A stretch of DNA of 64,000 bases, from NCBI RefSeq assembly GCF_963576675.1, contig NC_088916.1, positions 84,027,501-84,091,500 of the forward strand. The letters run 5' to 3'. Source of the DNA: Euphorbia lathyris. Lineage: Eukaryota; Streptophyta; Magnoliopsida; Malpighiales; Euphorbiaceae. Below the pieces are notes generated by a model, which saw only the letters and a list, made by a program, of their open reading frames with translations, made no database searches and had not been told where the DNA came from. Shown here piece by piece: positions 11,071 through 21,258 of this stretch (its first letter is position 1; every line of letters begins with the position of its first letter). The position numbers and the translations under genes are program-made.

Positions 11071-11480
11071 AGGAAGAGAATTTGAGTTTTCCTTTAGATA
11101 AGTTGTCTAGACATTTTTCATATGCCTTATACTCTAGAAAACTAAGCAATGGTGAGATACGTGATAGTGGTTGGTTTATTCTAAACATGTTGATAAAATT
11201 TATTGTTTTTGTTGTAAATTGTTCAAATCTAGTATGAATAAATCTTTGTTAGCAAATGATGGACATAATGATTGGAAGCATCTTGTTGAGAGACTTAGGC
11301 AACATGAGAATAGTATTGAACATATGACTAGTATGAATACTTGGAATGAATCAAGAGTTCGATTGGATAAGAACGTAACAATTGATAAAAACTTGCAATA
11401 AGAGGTTATGAAAGAGAAAGAATGTTGGAGACAAGTTTTAGTTAGAATCCTTTCTATTGTGAAATGGCTTGCTAAACATA
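11071..11480 (+). pseudogene. TTF-type zinc-finger (hAT-derived) relic, middle part
   Basis: The frame from about 11086 through 11401 contains [15 protein letters not shown] sequence, the Cys cluster [11 protein letters not shown], then [28 protein letters not shown] and DKNLQ. This is the usual TTF zinc-finger order of plant hAT-derived proteins. A stop after DKNLQ replaces a Gln, and the hAT sequence ends near 11478 where LINE sequence begins. The catalytic domain and hAT dimerisation region are missing, so the relic cannot act as transposase. A near-identical copy lies at 30981-31390. Confidence 0.75.
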
Positions 11481-11804
11481 GTATGTATTGACATTGATCT
11501 TGCTAAGCCTCTTCTGTCAAAATTCTATGTTCAGAATAAGGTCTTTCACATTGAATACGAAGGTATTCACAATATCTGCTACGAGTGTGGTATGTTTGGC
11601 CATACCTTTGATGGTTGTCCAAGAAGAAGAAAGGTAGTTGAGGAGGTGGTGTTGCCTAACACGGGTAGAGTAGAGGAGGTTCATGATGAAGGAATGAACT
11701 TTGGCCCATGGATGCTTGCCAAAAGATCGATCAAAAGGAAACCTCGAGCAAATGTTGCTCGGACTCTTTCTCCTGACATCAGTAAGGAGGTGAAATCTTA
11801 TTAA
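11478..11804 (+). pseudogene. LINE ORF1 relic with CCHC knuckle
   Basis: The frame encodes DLAKPLLSKFYV, then a zinc knuckle CYECGMFGHTFDGC, then NFGPWMLAKR. This succession is characteristic of the gag-like ORF1 of plant L1 LINEs (DUF4283 followed by a CCHC knuckle). The N-terminal DUF4283 body is missing and the frame ends at 11804. Downstream the LINE jumps directly to late ORF2 sequence, so endonuclease and RT were deleted before the copia insertion. An almost identical copy is at 31388-31714. Confidence 0.8.
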
Positions 11805-11896
11805 TAAAGTCTTGGCATAAGACAAGCAAAAGATAATAATAAAGTCTTATTAATGAAGCTTCTCTGGAGAATGTGGCAATGCCCCTCCGCTCTCTG

Positions 11897-13229
11897 GGTG
11901 AACCAGCATATGAGATTGTACGAGCTGTTCGAAATGAACGATGATGAAGGGATCTCAGACATGAATGCAAGATTCACAAACATCATCAACGAGCTCAAGA
12001 GACTTGGGAAGATCTTCACTGAGGAAGAACAAGTCAAGAAGATTCTTAGGAGTCTTCCTAAAAGCTGGCAAGCAAAGAAGACCGCTGTTGAGGAAGCTCA
12101 AGACTTAACCACCTATAAGTATGATGAACTCATTGGCTCACTACTGACCCATGAGATCTCGATGAAGAATTTCAAGGTGAAGGAAAAGTTTGAAGACAAG
12201 AAGCAAAAGTCTCTTGTCATGAAAGCTGACTCCACTGATGGGAGCTCAACAGACGATGAAGAGATGGCTATGTTTACCAGAAAGATGAAAAGGCTGTTCA
12301 AAAAGAATGACAAATATTCTAAGAAGCCTTATAAGAAGTTTGATAAGTACAAAGCTAACTCCAGTGACAGCAAGTACAAGAAGGACAGCTCAAAGCCCAT
12401 TACATGCTTTGAATGTCATCAAACTGGCCATATCAAGTCAAGTTGTCCCTCGCTGAGGAAAGAAAGAAAGAACGGCAAGAAGGCAATGGTGGCAACCTGG
12501 AGTGATAGTGATGATTCATCATCATCTGAAGCTGATGCCACTGAGTCAGCAAAGATTTGTTTCATGGCTGACGAACTTGCTGAGCCATGTGTTTCTGAGC
12601 ATGCTGACCCCTCCATTGCATCTGACGATGAGGAACATTCAACTGAGGTAATATCACTACCCTTGCTCAGAAATGAAATGGTTAATGCCCTGAGTGACCT
12701 CTATACACTTGTCAAAAAGTGTAATAAAAAGGTTAGAGCACTCAGCAGGCGATGTGACGAGGTTGAGGAGGTCAAACTGAGTGACCTTCGATATCTTCTT
12801 CAGGACAACTCAGATTTGCATAGTAACATTGGAATTATGCAAAATTTTATCTCTGAGGTCCAATCATATTCTAAGAAACTGAGAAAGGACGTCACATCTA
12901 TTCAGAACCAACTAAAGGTTCCAAACAAAAGAAATAATCCTCTAAACACTGAGTACCGAAGTACTAGTCAGCAGAGATGGAATCCTCAGCGGAATGTCCA
13001 GTGTGACTTCTGTGGGAAGAAAGGACACACCACAAAGGTGTGCTGGCACGCTCAGCACTGGGGTGCTGACCAGTCAGTGAGACATCCTAAACGGAAGGTC
13101 AGCTGTGACTTCTGTGGAAAGAATGGCCATACTATCCAAGTATGTCGCCATAAAATAAAATATGATGCTTTACCTGTTGAACCTAACAAGCCAGGGACCA
13201 AAAAGAATTGGGTACCTAAAAGTAACTAG
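11897..13229 (+). pseudogene. Outer Sirevirus gag, 5'-truncated
   Basis: The open frame 11853-13229 (458 aa) starts in LINE sequence and becomes gag at the junction near 11897. The gag part has the UBN2-type core (RLYELFEMNDDEGISDMN, KILRSLPKSWQAKK), a Lys/Ser/Asp-rich linker, and three CCHC-type knuckles: CFECHQTGHIKSSC, CDFCGKKGHTTKVC and CDFCGKNGHTIQVC. All zinc ligands are intact here. About 140 N-terminal residues present in the inner copy are missing, along with leader and primer site. It ends KNWVPKSN then a stop. The pol frame starts about 40 nt further on in another frame. Confidence 0.88.
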
Positions 13230-13270
13230 TTACATTGCAGGTAAGCCTGAGGTGTGCTGAGAAGTAAAAA

Positions 13271-16200
13271 ATGTGGTATATTGACAGCGCATGCTCGAGG
13301 CATATGACTGGTGATGAAACTCAGTTCATCACATTTGAGCGTAAACGAGAAGGAAGCGTAAGTTTTGGAGACAACAAGAAGGGTAAGATAGTAGGGTCAG
13401 GAACCGTTGGAGGTAATCCTACTATTGAGTCTGTCTCCCTAGTCAGCGGACTCAAATATAACTTACTCAGCGTAGCTCAGCTATGTGAACTTGGGAGAAA
13501 AGTTATATTTGATGCTACTGGATGTAAAATATATGAGGGAAAAACGAATAAGTTAATATTAACTGCCCCTCGTATTGATAATGCCTTCATGCTGAACTTA
13601 GAGAAAAAGTTTTCAAAAACTGTATGCTTAGTATCAAAGGAAGAAAATTCCTGGCTATGGCACAGGAGACTTGGTCATGTAAGCATGGACCTCCTGGCCA
13701 AATTAGCAAGAAAGCAATTGGTTGAGGGACTGCCAGAACTTAAATTTGAAAAAGATCAATTATGCCACGCTTGCCAAGCTGGAAAACAAACCAAACAATT
13801 TTTTCATAGTAAAAACATTGTCTCAACTAAGCGTCCATTAGAGTTACTACACTTGGATCTCTTCGGTCCAGTCCAGCCGCTGAGTCTGGGTGGAAGAATA
13901 TTTTCCTTGGTCATTGTAGATGACTTTTCTCGGTACACTTGGATCATTTTACTGAGTAGCAAGGATGAGACCTTTGAGACATTTTCAAATTTGGTAAGAA
14001 AACTTGAAAATGACAAAGACCTAAAATTGGCTCACATCCGAAGTGATAATGGTGGAGAATTCAAGAACCAACAGTTTGTTGAATTCTGTGAAACCAACGG
14101 CATTGACCATAATTTTTTTGCTCCTAGAACACTTCAACAAAATGGGGTTGTTGAAAGGAAGAACAGAACTTTGGTTGAAATAGCCAGGACAATGCTGAGT
14201 GAGCATAGGCTTGCAAAGTACTTTTGGGGAGAAGCTGTCAACACAGCGTGCTATATTCTTAATAGGGCTCTTGTTAGACCCATACTCAAGAAAACCCCCT
14301 ACGAACTTTGGAAATGACGAAAGCCCAACATTGGATACTTTCGTGCCTTCGGCTGTAAATGTTTTATTTTAAACACCAAAGATAGCCTAGCTAAGTTTGA
14401 CTCAAAAGCTGATGAAGCTATCTTTTTAGGCTACGCAACAAACAGCAAAGCATACAGAGTTTTCAATAAACGAACTCAAGTCTTAGAAGAGTCAGTACAT
14501 GTTGAGTTCGATAAAACTAACCCTGCAGGAAGGTACCAGCCACTGACCGAGGACGATCCACACTCATCATCCGCTGACCAAGAAACAGCCGCTGAGTTAT
14601 TTCCTCAAGGGCTGACCAAAGGTAAAAGTGAAACTCAAATTACTTTCACTGACCAATCTACACCTGCAGAGATTGTTGAAACACAGCCAGCGCAAGACAT
14701 CAATCTACCAAAGGAGATTAGGATACCAAGAGGGCACTCTGAAAGTGCCATTCTTGATGCCGCTGAGAATACCCTGATGACTAGAAATCAACTCAGGAGA
14801 TACCTCAGCAACGTTGCATTCGTCTCAATCCATGAACCAAAGAATTTCGCTGAAGCTGAGTATGATGAATTCTGGATGAATGCAATGCAAGAAGAACTTG
14901 ATCAGTTTAGACGAAATGAAGTATGGGATCTAGTGCCAAAACCAAGAAGCCAGAAGACCATAGGAACAAGATGGGTCTTCCGCAACAAGCTGGATGAACA
15001 AGGGAACGTGGTCAGAAACAAAGCAAGACTTGTAGCTCAGGGCTACAGTCAGCAAGAAGGTATTGACTATGGTGAGACCTTTTCCCTAGTGGCAAGGTTA
15101 GAGGCTATTAGAATTTTATGTGCATATGCATCTTATATGAATTTTAAGTTATTCAAATGGATGTTAAGAGTGCATTTCTTAATGGAGTTATAAACGAGTA
15201 AGTCTATGTTAACCAACCTTCAGGGTTTGAGGACCCTAAGTTCCCAGACCACGTTTATAAACTCAAAAAGGCTCTGTACGGCCTCAAGCAAGCACCACGT
15301 GCTTGGTATGAAAGGCTGGCCAGTTTCCTGCTGACTAGAAATTATGTCAGAGGCAAAGCTGATACAACCTTATTCATTAAGAGAAAGGGGAAAGATACCC
15401 TGCTGGCTCAAATTTATGTTGATGATATTATTTTTGGTGCAACTAACGAGTCAATGTGCAAGGAATTTAGCAAACAAATGCAGACTGAGTTTGAAATGTC
15501 AATAATGGGAGAACTCAACTTCTTCCTTGGACTTCAAATTAAATAAGGAAAAAATGACATCTTCATCAGTCAAGCTAAATATGCCAAGGAGATATTGAAG
15601 AAATATGATCTTGAAAATTGCAAGCCAATATCTACTCCTATGGGCACTGACACTGTCCTATGCGCTGACGAGAATGGTAAGTCAGTAGACAGCAAATTGT
15701 ATCGAGGTATGATTGACTCTCTACTTTACTTAACAGCGAGTAGACCGGACATTCAGTTCTCAGTATGCTGCTGTGCTAGATATCAATCTAACCCTAAGGA
15801 ATCTCATTACATAGCTGTAAAAAGAATCCTTAGATATTTGCAAAGCTCAGTGAACGCAGGTTTATGGTATCCCAACACGCATGATTTCACACTCGTTGGA
15901 TACACTGACGCTGACTATGGACGAGACAAGCTTGAACGAAAAAGCACCTCTGGAGGATGCCACTTCCTAGGGAGCTGTCTTGTATCCTGGTTCAGCAAGA
16001 AGTAGGCGTCAGTAGCCTTGTCTACCACTGAAGCGGAGTACATTGCTGCTGGAAACTGTGTTGCTCAAGTCCTATGGATTAAGCAACAGCTTGAAGACTA
16101 TGGTGTTCAAACAAAGACAATTGAGGTCAAATGTGACAACAAAAGTGCAATTGATCTATCAAAGAACCCAATTCAGCACAGCAGGATGAAGCATGTCAGC

Positions 16201-16362
16201 ATCAGACATCACTTCATTAGAGACCATGTACTCAAGGGTGAGATCAAGTTGACCTATGTCCCAACTGATGAGCAGCTTTTGGATATGTTCACGAAGCCGC
16301 TGGCTCGTGAGCAGTTCAGCATACTGAGAGAAGCCATTGGTATGTTTAATCCTCTTCAGTAA
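13271..16362 (+). pseudogene. Outer Sirevirus pol (protease, integrase, RT, RNase H)
   Basis: Copia order is clear. A protease-like region with [15 protein letters not shown] lies at 13271. The GAG-pre-integrase zinc region is [11 protein letters not shown] then CHACQAGKQ. The integrase core has LDLFGP, SDNGGEF and [11 protein letters not shown] (D, D, E). RT holds [20 protein letters not shown] and the catalytic [11 protein letters not shown] near 15414. RNase H has [16 protein letters not shown] and [11 protein letters not shown]. Compared with the inner copy it has a TGA in place of Gly at 14315-14317, a frameshift near 15157, a stop near 15543 and TAG for a Gln codon at 16003-16005. It is dead. 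Confidence 0.9.
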
Positions 16363-16865
16363 ATTCCAGTTCTAAATATATATTCATGCTGAGTGAATTA
16401 CCATGCTGAATGATTTATGCTATTACTTGCTGAGTTAATAGATGTATGCTGAGTGTTTAATGCTAAATGAATGGATATCACATGCTGAGCAAATATGCGC
16501 ACTGAGTAGTTATCTTAAACTGAGCAACCAATTACTTAAACCATCCGTTTGTATAAAACTGACTACTCAGAATATAGAACGATTAGGATTCTCACACTGA
16601 GTAAATTGATCCGTTGCATTAAATACAAAAGCACGCGTATAGCCACCTAGGATGACATATGCGTCGAATGTGTCATAAATGCCAGGATTCTTGTCGGTTG
16701 AATATCCCAAGGGCAAAACTGACACATGGATTCGATAAGATCCATCTCTCACATCTATAAATAGTGGGCAAATCCCCACCTTTATTTCTTTACGCTTACA
16801 GAATTCTCTGCCATTAATACTTTCTCTCTCAAAAACTTCAAATCCTTCAAATCTTCTCTGCGAAA
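16363..16865 (+). promoter_or_regulatory. Pol-ORF3 spacer with candidate internal promoter
   Basis: This 500-bp non-coding spacer has a TATA box TATAAATAG at 16756-16764, 102 bp before the ORF3 ATG at 16866, followed by a pyrimidine-rich leader. This resembles the arrangement of the TATA box in the element's own LTRs. The first 240 bp carries about eight CTGAG words in contexts such as TGCTGAGT. Promoter function is inferred only. Confidence 0.45.
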
Positions 16866-18266
16866 ATGACGAACGTCTCTGTAAACATCTCCGATGCCCG
16901 TCACCAATCTGTTGGAAACCCTAAGCCTCCTACCCAGCATGATCAAACCAAAGCTACCACACTGAGCAAGCAAACCCAGACTGACCAAGGTACCTCCTCC
17001 AATGGGAAGAAACTTAAGCAACGAACATATACCAGGGTTTATGAGAACGTCAGGGAATACAAGATTGACCACTCAAGGTGGTTCTCGGAAGAATTTGTGG
17101 AAACTGAGCAACCATTCTGTGAGTGGATCTCAAAGAATGGCTGGACCGAGCTGTTCTCAATAAGAGATCCTACCTACCCTGACTTGGTGAGGGAATTCTA
17201 CCACCACCTTCGTGTCGCTGATGACAACCAGGACCGCTTAGTCACCAAGATGAAGGACAAAACCATCTTCATAAATCCCACCTACTTAGCCAACCTTCTG
17301 AAACTTAAGAATGAAGGAGCCATTCTTAGGAAGTTTGGAGATCAGGACAACACTGGGTACTCCACTACATTCTGCAAACCTACTGGCCATGCTGGAGAAA
17401 TCTCCAGTACCTCAATGGGCCAACACCAAAAGATGGCACACTACCTGCTGACCAATTATATCTTCTCGAAGATAAATTGCACCAGCTCAGCAACCAACTT
17501 TGAGCAATGCTTCATATGGCATATGCTGACCTACAAGCCCATCAACATGCCAGTATTCTTAATCGTTGGCATTCAAAGGAGCACTGGAACTCTAAGGCTG
17601 GGCTCACTCATCACCAAAATCCTCATGGACCACCAAGTGGACCTATCGGGGGACACTAAGGCCCAAGGATCGGAGATCACTGCCGCTGCCCTATTTGCTT
17701 TGAAATTTGATCAGCCAATTAAGAAAGCAAAAGGTGCTGCTGATCAGACCGCTGAGAGAACAGTGGTTAAAAAGAGCAGAAGAACCAAAGCTCCCACTGA
17801 CAGGAAGAGGAAAGCTGTGCAAAGCACCTCTAAGGGAGTTGTTCCTCCTCTAAAGAAACTGAGGGTTGTATCCAAAGGAACAGATGCTCAGCCCTAGCAA
17901 GGTCAAGCTGAGCCTAAGTCAGCTGAGAAAAGACCTAGGCAAGATGTGCCTGAGGCAGAAGAAAGAGCAGACACTGATGAGGAATCACTGCGTAAGAAAC
18001 AGAAGAACTCTTCGGAGTTAAGTCCAATTGATGCTCTACCTACTACCTTCTTCGTACCCATCAACTCTCATTATGCCCAGAGTCAAGGCGTTGACCCTGA
18101 GCAACAGAACGATGAAGTTGAACTAGATGATCAGTTCATTGAACAGCTAGAAGGAGAATTAGAGGAAGAAGAGGAGGATGATGAGCAAGAACAATCTGAC
18201 GAAGAAAGTGGTCAGGATGACACTGAGTCAGAAAGTGAAGAGGAAGATGCTGAGCCAACTAACACT
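16866..18266 (+). pseudogene. Outer Sirevirus ORF3, 5' part
   Basis: The frame starts at ATG 16866 and runs 343 aa to a TAG at 17895-17897, then stays open in another frame until the inner element at 18267. It contains EWISKNGWTELFSIRDP, LVREFYHHLRV and INPTYLANLLKL. From memory of plant repeat proteins this resembles the so-called putative plant transposon protein domain. A basic Lys-rich stretch follows, then a strongly acidic Glu/Asp run near 18150-18250. Sireviruses often carry an extra ORF after pol, sometimes called env-like. I see no signal peptide or membrane helix, so an envelope role is not supported. The gene resumes at 27291. Confidence 0.75.
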
Positions 18267-19619
18267 TGTTGGTCCCTTGTAAGGTTGCAAATATAGTTCC
18301 AAGGGGGGGGGGGGTTAGGAACTATTTGACCTTTTTAATTGATTAGGGTAAATTTCTTTTTCTTAAGAAAAGATTATATGACAGCGGCGCTGATCAATCG
18401 ACAAGACACTGGCTTAGTCAACTAGTGACTAGGTCAGTTTCGTTGCTTAGGTCAGGAAATAGCACTTGGAGTCTATTCCTGAACTAATTCGTTGACAGCG
18501 CACAACTCAGCTTGACCTCTTTTACTTGGTCAGTTTTAGTTTGTTTTAAGCAAGCAATATAAATAAGGAGTTAAGGTTTAGAAATACTTCACTCAGCAGA
18601 TTTATCCAGGTTCGGCTTCTTCCAAGCCTACGTCCTGTCCCCGGAACACTTCCAAGATTTCAAATCCTCTACTGAGCTCTTTAAAGGTAGAGCCTCAAAC
18701 CTTTTACAATATCAGCAATTGAGTATGACAAGAGTACCTTCCTCTATACTTCTACTCAATCCTAATGTCTCCGCTGAGTACTTAAAACCGAGTACTCAGC
18801 CTCTCCTTTCTATTCCTAGAAATGATTAAGATTTGTCCTAAACAACAATTGCTAGAACACCTTAGATGATTGAGGATCAATCACTCTAGACTTTTACACA
18901 AATGAATAAGCTTGTGGTGTAAGAATTTTCTTTGCTTTTGATGGAGAACTTTTTGTACACGTTTGGTCAGCGTAACGGCTTTTGCTCAAAGTTCTCTATT
19001 GAATGTGGATTCTGAATGCTCTATTTATAGAGAGCTATGAGAGCTTCTGGTTATTTCGAATTTCGAAATAACCGTTGGAGGGAAACGGCTTCATGTCGCG
19101 TTCACTCAGTCTGTTCAGCAATTCTCTTAGCCAATCAGATTCCAGCATCTTCTGTTCTTCGGTCAGTGTGGCAGTATGTTCCTCCAAATCGGGTAATGTC
19201 AAACAGACAGCTTCCTGCGTCTTCTATTCTTTACCAACAGAGGAAATACTTGGTCTGGAAGTTGCTTTGTGGTCAGCGGCTGTCTTGTACGTTTTGTCGA
19301 GACAGCTCAGCAGCTTCATACCGAAGTTGTCTACGTGGATCTTCTCGATCCTTCATTGGTGAGCTCCATTTCAATACTCAACGGCAGTGTTTTGAAATAC
19401 GCGGGCTGAGTGATCTTGGGCTTGTTTGACTTGGGCTTTGACTTCCATATAGGGCTTGGGCCTTATGATCTTTATGTCTTATAACAATTATAAACTCAAC
19501 ATTGAACAAACACATTAGTAACAATAAATCAAAGCATTTAAACTTAGTGTGTTGTAGAATATTTAATTTCACTTAATTAATTTTGTCAAATCAAAATCCT
19601 GTGGAAAGGTGTTTCAACA
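18267..19619 (-). repeat. LTR B (3' LTR position) of the inner Sirevirus
   Basis: This 1,353-bp repeat differs from LTR C at about 12 sites plus a longer G run near 18303. On the minus strand TATAAATAG is at 19029-19021. ACACT lies on both sides, as for a solo LTR. It is related to LTRs A and D but clearly more distant from them. Confidence 0.9.
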
Positions 19620-19951
19620 ACACTGAGTTGGCTGTAGACGAAGAAGTTGAGCACCCAGAATAGCACAATACTGATCAGGGAGAACCTTCTCTATCTCAAT
19701 CAATTCCCGCTGATCCCACTCCTCCAAGGACTCGGGGAAAAAGACGAAGACTTGTAAAGGCACATCAGACTACAGTTTTGGACTTTACTGAAAACCAACC
19801 TGTGCTGACCCCTGATCCTTCACGTATCAAACTAAAGTTCTTCAGAAAACCTTCTACTCCTCTACCAGAGCAAACTGAAAAGCAAGCCTCTGTTTCTCTT
19901 CCACAGGAACAAGCCGACTTAAATGCTTCTAAAAATCCAATCAACACCGAG
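19620..19951 (+). repeat. 332-bp copy of outer ORF3 sequence inside the inner element
   Basis: This block is plus-strand ORF3 coding of the outer element and matches 27291-27622 with about 3 differences. It lies between LTR B and the inner element interior, where inner ORF3 end and polypurine tract would be expected. At 19951/19952 it switches abruptly to inner minus-strand ORF3. Confidence 0.9.
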
Positions 19952-21258
19952 TCTTAACTGAGGCAATGACACGCTGTCCTGATTCAGTAGCACCTAGGTG
20001 TGCAAATTTGGTAGGAGTGGGCTCGGACTGAGTGCCTTGAGTAGCATCAGGACTATGGGGTGTGTTGACTTCAGGTGCTGAGTTGCTCTGGTATTGAGTT
20101 GGAGGTGGGATTTGAGCTTCTTTTGGACTAGCAGGGGTTTTGGCTTGTTTCTCACTTTGAGGAACAGAGGCTTGTTTTTGTGGAGAACCCTCTTGGGTAA
20201 TGTTGGGCTCAAGAACAGTTTCTTCTTCTGTTCTCATTTTCTTCTGAGCTGACTCAGCTAGGTCCTGATCAGCTGTCTTCTTGTTTCTTTCCATTAGCCT
20301 TACCTTTCTTGGGACAGTACGAATATCCTTCGAGCAGGTTCCTTTTTTCTGCTTCTTCTCAGTTTGAGAAATCTCAGATGGCACAGTAGAAGTATACTCA
20401 GTTTGAGGTTCATGTGTTGGTTCTGTACCCTCATCAGATTGAGCAGTTTCAGCCATAACATTAGCTATAGCATCATCCAGATCTGTTAGATTTTCCATTT
20501 CTCTAATGGGTTGCTCAATCTCAGCCATAATATCCTCCTTCTTAGTGCGTCCATTTCCGTCATATCCTTTCAGGGGTTGACTATGTGATAGTCCATTCAG
20601 CAGACCTGCAGTGATAACATTTCCTGATGAGCTTATTTCACTTACAGTCTCTATATTCTTGTCCTGTATTATCTTTGTGATGAGAGAACCCAAACGGAGC
20701 TGCCGTCCACTTCGTTGAAAAGCTCCGACCAAAAAGACAGGAAGATTGAATGGAGTGCTGGTCAGCATGTGCCAGATGAAGCATTGTTCAAAGTTGGAGG
20801 CGGATGAGGGTGAGCTGAGTTTAGGAAAGATGAAGTTGGTCAGCATGAAGTGGACCATCTTCTGATTTTTGCCCATGCAGGTGCTGGGTACTTCTCCTTT
20901 GTAGTCTCTGGGTTTACAGAACCCCTTCATCTTTTCTGCGATGGCTTTTGGTATTGGCTCCTTTGTTGTCCTGAACTGGATCCCTGTATTTGGTATATCT
21001 AGCAGTGTTGCAATGGCTTCTCTCAGTATGCTGAATTGCTCTCGTGCTAGAGGCTTTGTAAAGATATCAGCGAGCTGCTCATCGGTTGGTACATAAGTCA
21101 GCTTGATTTCTTCCTTGAGTACATGATCTCTGATGAAGTGATGTCTTATGCTGACATGCTTCATCCTGTTGTGCTGGATTGGGTTCTTTGAGAGGTCAAT
21201 TGCACTTTTGTTGTCGCATTTAACTTCAATTGTCTTTGTTTGAACACCATAATCTTCA
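19941..21258 (-). pseudogene. Inner Sirevirus RNase H tail fused in frame to ORF3
   Basis: From 21258 the frame continues pol after one stop (21259-21261). It gives the RNase H end (MKHVSIRHHFIRDHV, DIFTKPLAREQFSILREAIA) and runs without a break into ORF3 sequence (PKAIAEKMKGFCKPRD, SNFEQCFIWHMLT, LRLGSLITKII). In the outer element the same two parts are separated by a stop, a 500-bp spacer and the first 150 or so ORF3 residues, so a deletion near 21005-21010 removed those. A low-complexity Glu/Gln/Pro-rich tail follows. The frame ends in the junction at 19951. Confidence 0.85.

Larger units (their letters stand above)
10640..11899 (+). repeat. Copy of the sequence beyond LTR D (host flank block)
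   Basis: This 1,260-bp block matches 30551-31809 with about 4 substitutions. It carries the GCTTG duplication, the right half of the MITE, the TTF-zinc-finger relic, the LINE ORF1 relic and the first 45 bp of LINE ORF2 sequence. At 11899 it stops inside LINE sequence and continues as Sirevirus gag. The bases GGT are shared at the junction by both parents. Confidence 0.9.

Noticed and set aside
16866..17897. ORF3 as a retroviral envelope
   Set aside because: No signal peptide, hydrophobic membrane segment or glycoprotein-like Cys pattern is visible. The name env-like would rest only on its position.
19037..19429. 130-codon and other frames inside LTRs (19037-19429, 26708-27100, 9556-9898, 29470-29686)
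   Set aside because: They lie wholly within Sirevirus LTRs and recur only because the LTRs are repeated. No domain is recognisable.
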